Assembly: GCA_018674025.1 (NCBI GenBank)
Contig: JABHBC010000125.1
Span: forward strand, 1 to 6,158
Reading direction: 5' to 3'
From: Flavobacteriaceae bacterium
Lineage (GTDB): Bacteria; Bacteroidota; Bacteroidia; Flavobacteriales; Flavobacteriaceae
DNA: 6,158 nucleotides
A program made the position numbers and the translations under genes. Shown here piece after piece: positions 1 to 6,009 of this stretch; position 1 is the first letter of the stretch; every line of letters starts with the position of its first letter. The notes under the pieces are model-generated. The model ran no database searches. It saw only the letters and a program-made list of their open reading frames with translations, and had not been told where the DNA came from.

Positions 1-723
1 AATTAAAACATCTATGATTTGATAGAAATGGATAAAATCATTTCTATTATTTTTCTTAATAGCTTCGATATATTGTTGAGTAAATTTTTCAGCAGTAATA
101 TATAAAACGGTGCGTTCAGGGTATTTATCTTTAATGTCAATACCAATTGAATGAGCTAAATGAGTTTTACCTAAACCAACACCTCCAAATATTAAAAGAG
201 GATTAAATGAAGTTCCACCAGGCTTATTGGCAACTGCAATTCCAGCATTTCTTGCTAATCTATTTGAGTCACCTTCTAAAAAATTATCAAAAGTGTAACT
301 AGGGTTAAGTTGAGATTCAATTTTAACGTTTTGAATTCCTGGAATAATAAATGGATTTTTAACTTCAGGAATTTTTTTATTAACAGAAGTAGCTACATTT
401 TGATAATTACTTGAACTATTATTTGAGCTAGGGATCTTTTCAGTAAAAGGTTGATTATTGCCAAAAGTATTTTCCATTTTAATAATGTATACTAGTTTAG
501 CATCTTCTCCAAGTTCTTTACTTAAAGCTACTTTTAAAAGTTTTACATAATGTTCCTCTAACCATTCGTAAAAGAATTTACTTGGAACCTGAATACTTAA
601 TGATTTATCAGTTAGTTTAACAGCTTCAATAGGTTCAAACCATGTTTTGTAGGCTTGAGGCTGAATATTGTCTTTTACAAACTTTAGGCAATTAGTCCAA
701 ACTGATTTAGCTGTGATATTCAT
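1..723 (-). CDS. dnaA: Chromosomal replication initiator DnaA, N-terminal 241 residues (gene runs off the left edge)
   Basis: DnaA is the cytoplasmic AAA+ ATPase that binds the origin and opens it for replication. Reading the minus strand from the ATG at 723-721 gives an unbroken frame to base 1. Residues 1 to about 80 form the N-terminal helicase-loading and oligomerisation domain (it starts MNITAKSVWTNC and contains the flavobacteria-like stretch PSKFFYEWLEEHYVKLLK at 48-64). Residues about 85-135 are a low-complexity linker rich in Asn and Ser. The AAA+ domain follows, with SYTFDNFLEGDSNRLA at 142-157 and a Walker A motif GGVGLGKTH at 180-188. The window ends inside the Walker B region (IIDVLI, 236-241), so the sensor motifs and the DNA-binding domain are not visible. 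The start matches the usual DnaA N-terminus. The gene diverges from the thioesterase across a 202-bp gap. No Shine-Dalgarno sequence is present. Confidence 0.97.
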   Translation of the reverse strand, partial: MNITAKSVWTNCLKFVKDNIQPQAYKTWFEPIEAVKLTDKSLSIQVPSKFFYEWLEEHYVKLLKVALSKELGEDAKLVYIIKMENTFGNNQPFTEKIPSSNNSSSNYQNVATSVNKKIPEVKNPFIIPGIQNVKIESQLNPSYTFDNFLEGDSNRLARNAGIAVANKPGGTSFNPLLIFGGVGLGKTHLAHSIGIDIKDKYPERTVLYITAEKFTQQYIEAIKKNNRNDFIHFYQIIDVLI

Positions 724-765
724 CAACTGTTAATGTTAATAGTAATTTAGTTAGTTTTTTATTAG

Positions 766-783
766 TTGACAGTCTGTAGTCAA
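766..783. repeat. Short dyad TTGAC/GTCAA in the dnaA leader
   Basis: TTGAC at 766-770 and GTCAA at 779-783 are perfect inverted copies with an 8-bp spacer. In the dnaA transcript this could fold as a 5-bp stem. It shares bases 775-783 with the dyad at 775-789, so the two stems could not form together. Arms this short can arise by chance in A+T-rich DNA. Confidence 0.35.
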
Positions 784-789
784 ACTACA
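775..789. repeat. Perfect 6-bp dyad TGTAGT-CAA-ACTACA upstream of dnaA
   Basis: TGTAGT at 775-780 and ACTACA at 784-789 are exact reverse complements separated by three bases, 52 bp before the dnaA start. The compact symmetrical form would suit either a dimeric repressor site or a small hairpin in the dnaA leader. I do not recognise it as the site of any named regulator. Confidence 0.45.
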
Positions 790-809
790 TAAAAACTGAA
801 AGACAAATA

Positions 810-818
810 TGTGAACAA
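810..818 (-). promoter_or_regulatory. Weak DnaA-box-like 9-mer
   Basis: On the minus strand the sequence reads TTGTTCACA. Against the general consensus TTATNCACA this has one mismatch (G for A at position 3). It lies in the dnaA gap next to the A/T tracts that could serve as an unwinding region. One imperfect copy is weak evidence, and no second clear copy was found nearby. Confidence 0.25.
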
Positions 819-823
819 AAAAT

Positions 824-867
824 GAAAAAAAAAAATTAAAAACGGTTGATTATTAACTTTTTTTTTC
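824..867. repeat. Imperfect A-tract/T-tract inverted repeat
   Basis: The left arm at 824-839 is G, eleven A, then TTAA. The right arm at 853-867 reads on the other strand as G, nine A, G, TTAA. They are near-complementary around a 13-base centre (840-852). The stem is almost pure A/T, so it is a poor intrinsic terminator. A bent or easily melted segment, as at an origin unwinding element, fits better, but that role is inference. Confidence 0.35.
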
Positions 868-892
868 GCATGTTTCGTAAGGCTTAAATTTA
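864..892 (+). promoter_or_regulatory. Possible Bacteroidota-type promoter for the thioesterase
   Basis: TAAATTTA at 885-892 matches the Bacteroidota -7 element TAnnTTTG except at the last base. TTTC at 864-867, 17 bp upstream, is a poor match to the -33 TTTG. Transcription would begin near 898, leaving a leader of roughly 28 bases before the ATG at 926. A second look-alike, TATATTTT at 914-921, is too close to the start unless the mRNA is leaderless. Confidence 0.17.
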
Positions 893-925
893 ATAATTAA
901 TTTTTAAAAAATCTATATTTTTCTA

Positions 926-1318
926 ATGAAAAAAACTACTACAAAAATTAGAGTAAGATATGCTGAAACTGATCAAATGGGTTTTGTTCATCATGGTAAT
1001 TATGCCTTGTTTTTTGAAATGGGTCGACTTGATTGGATTACCAAAATTGGAGTTTCCTACAAGAATATGGAATCTGAAGGAATTCTTCTTCCTGTTGTGT
1101 TTTTAGAAGCTAATTATTTAAAATCTGCTTATTATGATGACGAATTAACTATTGAAACATTCTTGCTGGAAAAACCAACTGTTAGAATTAAGTTTGGCTA
1201 TAACATCTATAATGAGAGTAAAGATTTAATTACAAAAGGAATTACTCATTTAGCTTTTATGAACAAGCAAACTGGAAAGCCTCAAAGATGTCCCAAATAT
1301 CTTTTTGATAAAATTTAA
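926..1318 (+). CDS. Acyl-CoA thioesterase, YbgC/4-hydroxybenzoyl-CoA thioesterase (hot-dog) family
   Basis: The 130-residue product has the full length of a single hot-dog fold. Residues 8-34 carry the family signature, including RYAETDQMGFVHHGNY at 11-26 and FFEMGRLDW at 29-37. Asp16 is in the position of the catalytic aspartate of YbgC-type enzymes. These cytoplasmic enzymes hydrolyse acyl-CoA or acyl-ACP thioesters; the natural substrate cannot be read from the sequence. The ATG at 926 is chosen because the signature begins immediately after it and the upstream DNA is A/T tract. The gene diverges from dnaA, a pairing I associate with flavobacteria. Its TAA stop (1316-1318) is one base from the stop of the convergent ribD, with no G+C hairpin for termination. 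No Shine-Dalgarno sequence is seen. Confidence 0.92.
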   Translation: MKKTTTKIRVRYAETDQMGFVHHGNYALFFEMGRLDWITKIGVSYKNMESEGILLPVVFLEANYLKSAYYDDELTIETFLLEKPTVRIKFGYNIYNESKDLITKGITHLAFMNKQTGKPQRCPKYLFDKI

Positions 1319-1319
1319 T

Positions 1320-2324
1320 TTATTTATTAAAGTATGTAATGAGTTTATCATCCACTATTTTTTCTTCACTAAATCTTGAAGATTGAATTACAGGGGCAGA
1401 AGTTCCGTTAACTAATTTTTTCTTTGATTTAAAAACTTTTATTTCATCCCATAAATTTTCTTTTAAAAACGTATTGAGTGTTTGCGCCCCTCCTTCAACA
1501 ATAACACTATATATTTTTTTAGATTTTAAATACTTTAATGTTTGTTCTACAATATTTTTATTATAATCAATTATTTTTTCATCAATTATTAATACTTCTG
1601 AATCTGTTTTAAAAATATTCAACTTTTTATCTAAATTATTTTTTCTATTTAAGACTACAATTTTAGGAGATTTTCCAGGCCAATTTCTCGTGTTTAATCT
1701 TGGATTATCATCAATTATAGTTTTACTCCCTACTAAGATGCTATCAATTTCAGATCTAAACTTATGAGATAGCTGTCTAGAATATTCATTAGATATCCAA
1801 ATTGGTTGAGCTATTTTTTTTTCTTTTGGAGCAATATATCCGTCAGCAGTTTCAGCCCATTTTAATATTATAAATGGTCTTTTTTTTGTGATATTAGTTA
1901 AAAATATTTTGTGATGATTTTTACATATTTCAGGTAATATATTAACTTCAACATGAACTCCATTTTCTTTTAATTTTTTTACGCCCTTTCCACTAACTTT
2001 AGGATTGGGATCATTAATCCCTATGTATACTCTTGGAATATTATATTTCAAAATTAAATCTGAACAGGGAGGTGGTTTTCCAAAATGCGAACAAGGCTCT
2101 AAAGTAACATATAAGCTAGATTTACTTAAAAGATTTTTATTTCTTACTGAACTGATCGCGTTAACTTCGGCATGACTACCTCCGTATTTACTAGTATAAC
2201 CTTCTCCAATAATTAAGTCATCATGAACAATGCAACAACCAACGGCAGGATTTGGATATGCTAAAGGAATAGCATTTTTAGCTATTTGAACACATCTATT
2301 AATATAATTTTCGTGTATATTCAC
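1320..2324 (-). CDS. ribD: Riboflavin biosynthesis bifunctional deaminase/reductase RibD
   Basis: RibD carries out two consecutive cytoplasmic steps of riboflavin synthesis: deamination of the diaminohydroxy-phosphoribosylamino-pyrimidine, then NADPH-dependent reduction of the ribosyl chain. The N-terminal deaminase domain (about 1-145) has the zinc site: HAEVNAI with His51 and catalytic Glu53, and LEPCSHFGKPPPC with Cys78 and Cys87. The C-terminal reductase domain (about 148-334) shows RPFIILKWAETADG (149-162), GSKTIIDDNPRLNTR (199-213) and EGGA (277-280). The length of 334 fits the family. The start is GTG (2324-2322): the protein begins MNIHENYINRC, as expected for RibD, and no in-frame ATG lies between it and the upstream TAA. 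An out-of-frame ATG at 2326-2324 overlaps the GTG and is followed at once by TGA. No FMN riboswitch fits in the 22-bp gap to the divergent gene. Confidence 0.96.
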   Translation of the reverse strand: MNIHENYINRCVQIAKNAIPLAYPNPAVGCCIVHDDLIIGEGYTSKYGGSHAEVNAISSVRNKNLLSKSSLYVTLEPCSHFGKPPPCSDLILKYNIPRVYIGINDPNPKVSGKGVKKLKENGVHVEVNILPEICKNHHKIFLTNITKKRPFIILKWAETADGYIAPKEKKIAQPIWISNEYSRQLSHKFRSEIDSILVGSKTIIDDNPRLNTRNWPGKSPKIVVLNRKNNLDKKLNIFKTDSEVLIIDEKIIDYNKNIVEQTLKYLKSKKIYSVIVEGGAQTLNTFLKENLWDEIKVFKSKKKLVNGTSAPVIQSSRFSEEKIVDDKLITYFNK

Positions 2325-2346
2325 ATAACAAAAATAGTATTAAAAT

Positions 2347-2838
2347 TTGAAAGATTTTAGCTACATTATTAGAGAAATAAAACCTGAGGATAACTTACAG
2401 ATTTGTAATGTAATCAGAGATGTTTTTGTTGAGTTAAAGCTACCACTCGTTGGCACTGCATTTCAAGATGATGAAACTGAATGTATGTATCAGAGTTATC
2501 AAAATTCAAGAGAAAAATATTTTGTAATTGAATCTAATGGATTTATTTATGGTGGTGGTGGAATTAAGCCTTTGAAAAATGGAGATGATAATGTATGTGA
2601 GCTTCAAAAAATGTATTTTTCAAAATCAATAAGAGGTAAAGGATTAGGCAAAGAGATGCTGCTAAAATGTTTAAATTTTGCTGTTGAATCAAATTTTAAA
2701 ATATGTTACCTAGAAACAATTACTCAACTTAAATCAGCAATTATATTATACGACAAGTTTGGATTTAAAAAAATTGATGGACCTATGGGAAATACTTGTC
2801 ATTTTTCTTGTGATGTACATATGATTAAAAATTTATAA
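2347..2838 (+). CDS. GNAT-family N-acetyltransferase
   Basis: The 163-residue product is a complete GNAT domain. The acetyl-CoA binding motif A is visible as CELQKMYFSKSIRGKGLGKE (84-103), with the RGKGLG pyrophosphate loop at 96-101. Motif B follows at about 134-143 (LYDKFGFKKI). The C-terminus (about 144-163) has the DGPMGNT...HFSCDVHMIKNL pattern that I associate with a common Bacteroidota GNAT subgroup of unknown substrate. Where I remember Gly in 'NTGH', this protein has Cys151, from memory only. The start is TTG at 2347: a TAA at 2341-2343 closes the frame just upstream, the domain needs these first residues, and the next Met is residue 47. The gene ends in TAATG, sharing one base with prmC, so the two are probably cotranscribed and coupled. 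The substrate is unknown; whether it modifies a partner of PrmC is speculation. Confidence 0.88.
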   Translation: MKDFSYIIREIKPEDNLQICNVIRDVFVELKLPLVGTAFQDDETECMYQSYQNSREKYFVIESNGFIYGGGGIKPLKNGDDNVCELQKMYFSKSIRGKGLGKEMLLKCLNFAVESNFKICYLETITQLKSAIILYDKFGFKKIDGPMGNTCHFSCDVHMIKNL

Positions 2839-3680
2839 TGAAATTAAAAGATTTAAAAAAAGACTTTATAACTAAGTTAGCTATCACTTATCCAAATGAA
2901 GAAATCTTATCTATTTTTAAAATACTATGTAAGCAGTATATGAATATGTCTCCAACTAAACTCTTATTAGCAGGTGAGGAGTTGATTAATATCAAGCAGA
3001 TTGATATGTTCTCGAAAGCAATTATAAAGCTATTAAGTGAAGAGCCTATACAGTATATATTAGAGACAACATCTTTTTATGGACTTGAATTTATTTGTAG
3101 TCCTTCAGCGTTGATTCCGCGCCCTGAAACTGAGGAGTTAGTAGATTGGATTATTAAATCTGAGACAAATGAAATTAAAATTTTAGATATAGGCACCGGT
3201 ACCGGTTGTATTTCTGTCTCATTAGCAAATCGTAATGGTTTTGTGGTCGATGCACTTGATGTTAGTAGTTCTGCATTAGAACTAGCTAAACAAAATGCAA
3301 AAAAAAATGAGGTAGATATTAATTTTATTGAAGCAGACATTTTTGAATACATCTCTGATAAACAATATGATTTAATAGTTTCTAATCCTCCTTATATAAG
3401 AAATTTAGAAAAAAAGAAAATGCAAAACAATGTATTGAATTTTGAGCCCCCATTAGCTTTATTTGTTGAGGATGATGATCCGTTAGTCTTTTACAATAGT
3501 ATATTACAATTTGCAAATTCTAATTTATACGAAAAAGGAAGTGTGTATTTTGAGATAAATGAAAATTTCTCTAAAGAAATGGAGTCTCTTTTGTATTCAT
3601 ATGGATTTACTGAAATCGAGTTAAAAAAGGATTCTTTTGGAAAAAATAGGTTTATTAGAGGATTAAAGTCTCTTCACTAA
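2838..3680 (+). CDS. prmC: Peptide chain release factor N5-glutamine methyltransferase PrmC (HemK)
   Basis: PrmC uses S-adenosylmethionine to methylate the glutamine of the GGQ motif in release factors RF1 and RF2, which supports efficient termination of translation. The 280 residues match the family length. An N-terminal helical release-factor-binding domain (about 1-75) is followed by a Rossmann methyltransferase domain. Diagnostic motifs are EEPIQYI (68-74), IPRPETEELVDW (93-104), SAM motif I DIGTGTGCI (117-125) and the catalytic VSNPPYIR (181-188, NPPY at 183-186), then FEPPLALF (202-209). Translation starts at the ATG overlapping the GNAT stop codon (TAATG). The 3' end overlaps the convergent cutC by 18 bp. 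No terminator hairpin is visible, though a T-rich run follows the stop within cutC. Confidence 0.97.
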   Translation: MKLKDLKKDFITKLAITYPNEEILSIFKILCKQYMNMSPTKLLLAGEELINIKQIDMFSKAIIKLLSEEPIQYILETTSFYGLEFICSPSALIPRPETEELVDWIIKSETNEIKILDIGTGTGCISVSLANRNGFVVDALDVSSSALELAKQNAKKNEVDINFIEADIFEYISDKQYDLIVSNPPYIRNLEKKKMQNNVLNFEPPLALFVEDDDPLVFYNSILQFANSNLYEKGSVYFEINENFSKEMESLLYSYGFTEIELKKDSFGKNRFIRGLKSLH

Positions 3681-4361
3681 TTTTTTATCTTTTTGTATCA
3701 ATTTAAGACAATTCAAAATCATATTGATATTAGAAGTTGATTTATTGTTTTTTTCTTGTTTTGAAAATGAACCATGAATTTCATCTAAACTAAGCTTTGT
3801 GAATTCAACAATATTTCCTGAGTTAATTCCACTACCTGGAATAATTTTTATCTTATTTTCACTAAGAATAATCAATTTTTTAATCATGTCAATTCCCTTA
3901 ATTGCAGTTTTCATTTGACCAGATGTAAGCAATCTATTTACCTTAAGTTTAATTAATTGATGTAATGTTTCTATTGGATTTATAACTTCATCAAAAGCCC
4001 TATGAAGGGTAAACTCTAATGGTCTTGACAGTTTTATTAACTCTTTTGTCCTATTTATATCTAAATTTTTATCTTTTGTTAATATACCAGACACAATTCC
4101 TTTACAGCCAAGATCTTTAAATAGAATTATGTCTTTTTTTATTTGTTCAAATTCATTTTTTGAATAATTGAAATCACCATCTCTAGGCCTAATTAAAATA
4201 AATACAGGTATACTTAAGTCACTTATTACCTTCTTGGCTAATTTATAATTAGGAGTTAGACCGCCAACTGCTAAATTTTCACAAAGCTCGATTCTGTGTG
4301 CGCCAGCTTTTTCAGCATTTATAGCAGACTCATATGAATTTGCACAAACCTCTAATATCAT
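3663..4361 (-). CDS. cutC: CutC family protein
   Basis: The 232-residue protein is a full-length CutC, a TIM-barrel family. Conserved blocks are LEVCANSYESA (3-13), GAHRIELCENLAVGGLTP (20-37), ILIRPRDGDFNYS (55-67), LGCKGIVSGIL (84-94), LHRAFD (119-124), RLLTSGQ (143-149), PGSGIN (175-180) and EIHGS (194-198). The family is named for copper tolerance in E. coli, but that phenotype has been attributed to the MicL small RNA made from the cutC locus, so its biochemical role is open. Here the ATG start overlaps the hexosaminidase stop as ATGA, pointing to coupled translation and a possible role in amino-sugar or glycan metabolism (inference). The 3' end overlaps prmC on the opposite strand. The protein has no signal peptide and is presumably cytoplasmic. 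Confidence 0.95.
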   Translation of the reverse strand: MILEVCANSYESAINAEKAGAHRIELCENLAVGGLTPNYKLAKKVISDLSIPVFILIRPRDGDFNYSKNEFEQIKKDIILFKDLGCKGIVSGILTKDKNLDINRTKELIKLSRPLEFTLHRAFDEVINPIETLHQLIKLKVNRLLTSGQMKTAIKGIDMIKKLIILSENKIKIIPGSGINSGNIVEFTKLSLDEIHGSFSKQEKNNKSTSNINMILNCLKLIQKDKKLVKRL

Positions 4362-5950
4362 TTAGTTTCCTCTTTTTCTAGATGCTTGGAATAATTAATA
4401 TCCAGTTTATCTAATCTTTTAAAGTACTTTTCAGCCCTTAATTTAAACTCTGTAAAATTAGTCTTATTACTACTCCAAAGAACCTCAGAAAGAGATAATA
4501 TTCTTGGAAAAACCATGTATTCTACCTGATGACTTGTTTTCATATACTCAGTCCATACATTGGCTTGTGCTCCAATAATATATTTTTTTTCATCTGGACT
4601 TAATTCTTTAGGAACAGGATTGTAATTATAAACTTCTTCAATAGGAGTAAAGCCACCTATAGCTACAGGTTCACCTTCTTTTTTAGATTGGTAATGATCA
4701 AAATATAAATTTGCATTTGGACTCATAATCACTTCATGTCCCATTTTAGCAGCCTTGATCCCTCCACTTTCTCCTCTCCACGACATAACTGTGGCATTAG
4801 GGGCTAATCCACCATCTAAAATTTCATCCCAGCCAATTATTTTTTTTCCTTTAGAATTAATAAATTTCTCAATTCTAGTAATAAAATAACTTTGCAATTC
4901 ATGTTCATTCTTTAATTTTTCTTGCTTTATTAAGTTTTGACAATCATCACATTTTTTCCATCTATTTTTAGGAGCTTCATCACCTCCAATGTGAATGTAT
5001 TTACCAGGAAATAGATTCATTACCTCATTTAATACATCTTCCAAAAAATTAAATGTACTCTCTCTTGTACAATAAATATCTTCAAATACCCCCCAAGTTG
5101 ATGCTACTCCAATTTGTTTTTGCTCACAACTTAAGAAAGGATATGAGGCTATAGCTGCTTGCGCATGACCAGGCATTTCTATTTCCGGAATGATCAAAAC
5201 TTCTCTGGCATTTGCAAAAGCTACAATGTCTTTAATTTCATCTTGAGTGTAATAACCTCCGTATCTAGTCTTGTCAAAAGTTACTGGTTTATCTGTGTAG
5301 TGGCCTACTAAAGTAGAGTCTCTATAAGAACCAATTGAGTTTAATTTTGGATATTTTTTTATTTCAACTCTCCATCCCTGATCTTCAGTAAGATGCCAGT
5401 GAAATGTATTAAATTTTAGCATTGCTAATGCGTCGATATATTTTTTTATAAAATCTACAGAAAACATGTGTCTGCTTACATCTAAATGCATCCCTCTGTA
5501 ACTAAATTTTGGCGAATCTTTAATTACTTGACAAGGAATCTCTATAGAACTTATTCCAAATTCATTGTTTTCTAATTCAAATGGAAATAATTGTCGGAGA
5601 GTTTGAACTGCATAAAAAGCTCCTTTGTTAGTTTTACTATAAATATTTATATTTTTCTCTAATATTTCTAAAATATATCCTTCATCATTATTTATATCTT
5701 GATACAAAAAGTTAATTTCGTTAGTATAATTATTTTTTTCTTTATTAATTTTCAAAAAATCTTTTAAAAAATCTGCAGATATTTTAAAATTATCAGAGTA
5801 ATTTATTTTTGTTTTTTCTGATAAAATAAATTCACCGGTTGATAAAATTTGAGAATCTGGTTTAGGAATAATTTCGTTATTAAATCCAAATAAACTAGAT
5901 GAACTAATAATTAAAAAAAGACTAAAAACAATTATTTTCTTGTGGGTCAT
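4358..5950 (-). CDS. Exported beta-N-acetylhexosaminidase, glycoside hydrolase family 20
   Basis: GH20 enzymes remove terminal beta-linked GlcNAc or GalNAc from chito-oligosaccharides and glycans by substrate-assisted catalysis. The 530-residue product starts with a signal peptide (basic MTHKK, hydrophobic core about 6-22, no lipobox cysteine), so a periplasmic or secreted location is likely. A GH20b domain (about 25-147) precedes the catalytic barrel (about 150-490): YRGMHLDVSRHMF (151-163), HWHLTEDQGWR (184-194), PEIEMPGHA (255-263), the catalytic Asp324-Glu325 pair in IHIGGDEAPK (319-328), GWDEIL (373-378), MSWRGESGG (389-397) and ANVWTEY (463-469). Cys334 and Cys337 form a CxxC pair after the active site. 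There is no added carbohydrate-binding module or sorting domain after the barrel. The stop overlaps the cutC start by 4 bp. The gene diverges from ligA across 59 bp that contain a symmetrical dyad. Confidence 0.96.
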   Translation of the reverse strand: MTHKKIIVFSLFLIISSSSLFGFNNEIIPKPDSQILSTGEFILSEKTKINYSDNFKISADFLKDFLKINKEKNNYTNEINFLYQDINNDEGYILEILEKNINIYSKTNKGAFYAVQTLRQLFPFELENNEFGISSIEIPCQVIKDSPKFSYRGMHLDVSRHMFSVDFIKKYIDALAMLKFNTFHWHLTEDQGWRVEIKKYPKLNSIGSYRDSTLVGHYTDKPVTFDKTRYGGYYTQDEIKDIVAFANAREVLIIPEIEMPGHAQAAIASYPFLSCEQKQIGVASTWGVFEDIYCTRESTFNFLEDVLNEVMNLFPGKYIHIGGDEAPKNRWKKCDDCQNLIKQEKLKNEHELQSYFITRIEKFINSKGKKIIGWDEILDGGLAPNATVMSWRGESGGIKAAKMGHEVIMSPNANLYFDHYQSKKEGEPVAIGGFTPIEEVYNYNPVPKELSPDEKKYIIGAQANVWTEYMKTSHQVEYMVFPRILSLSEVLWSSNKTNFTEFKLRAEKYFKRLDKLDINYSKHLEKEETK

Positions 5951-6009
5951 TTTAGTATATTTAGGAGCTTAAATATAATTAAAAATAAGTTATTCTCCAG
6001 AGTTGATTT
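5951..6009. promoter_or_regulatory. Divergent promoter region between the hexosaminidase and ligA
   Basis: These 59 bp must hold at least part of the start signals for two divergent genes of unrelated function. A perfect 8-bp inverted repeat, TATATTTA (5956-5963) and TAAATATA (5970-5977), surrounds GGAGCT. Each arm reads TATATTTA on its own strand, one base off the Bacteroidota -7 element TAnnTTTG, so one arm could serve each gene. The leaders would be about 40 bases for ligA and about 14 for the hexosaminidase. No convincing -33 TTTG was found at the expected distance on either strand, so the promoter call is tentative. Confidence 0.35.
5956..5977. repeat. Perfect 8-bp inverted repeat with 6-bp spacer
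   Basis: The arms TATATTTA and TAAATATA are exact reverse complements. The spacer GGAGCT contains the palindrome AGCT, offset from the centre of the dyad. It could be an operator for a dimeric regulator, a pair of back-to-back -7 elements, or a chance A/T dyad. Confidence 0.55.

Larger units (their letters stand above)
724..925. other. dnaA upstream gap; possible replication origin / dnaA regulatory region
   Basis: This 202-bp gap is by far the largest non-coding stretch in a window where all other gaps total 82 bp. It holds no ORF or RNA gene that I can recognise. It is extremely A+T-rich, with an A-tract at 825-835 and a T-tract at 858-866, and has one short G+C-containing island at about 867-883. 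It contains two overlapping dyads (766-783 and 775-789) and one DnaA-box-like 9-mer (810-818). In many flavobacteria the origin lies beside dnaA, which is established in general; that this gap is the origin is inference. The weakness is that only a single imperfect DnaA box is visible, whereas a functional origin normally carries a cluster. Confidence 0.35.

Noticed and set aside
824..867. A/T-tract dyad as an intrinsic terminator
   Set aside because: The stem has almost no G+C and lies between two genes that both start here, so there is no transcript to terminate from either side.
2325..2346. Possible FMN riboswitch upstream of ribD
   Set aside because: Only 22 bp separate ribD from the divergent gene, and no conserved FMN-element sequence is visible there; the upstream bases are coding for the GNAT protein.
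2345..2400. Frameshift or truncation of the GNAT gene at its 5' end, because it lacks an ATG
   Set aside because: The frame is intact from the TTG, the first residues match the expected start of the fold, and an in-frame TAA sits just upstream. A TTG start explains the data without damage.
3195..3206. 12-bp palindrome made of two ACCGGT copies
   Set aside because: It encodes the Gly-Thr-Gly-Thr-Gly part of PrmC motif I (GGC ACC GGT ACC GGT), which explains both the repeat and the local G+C content.
3077..3352. A 91-codon open frame on the minus strand
   Set aside because: It lies wholly inside prmC, opposite the conserved SAM-binding region, resembles no family I know, and has Ser-rich composition typical of an antisense shadow.
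5963..5967. AGGAG resembling a Shine-Dalgarno sequence on the plus strand
   Set aside because: It is more than 40 bases before the ligA ATG, no other start codon follows at a usable distance, and other starts in the window do not use such sites. It is part of the dyad spacer.
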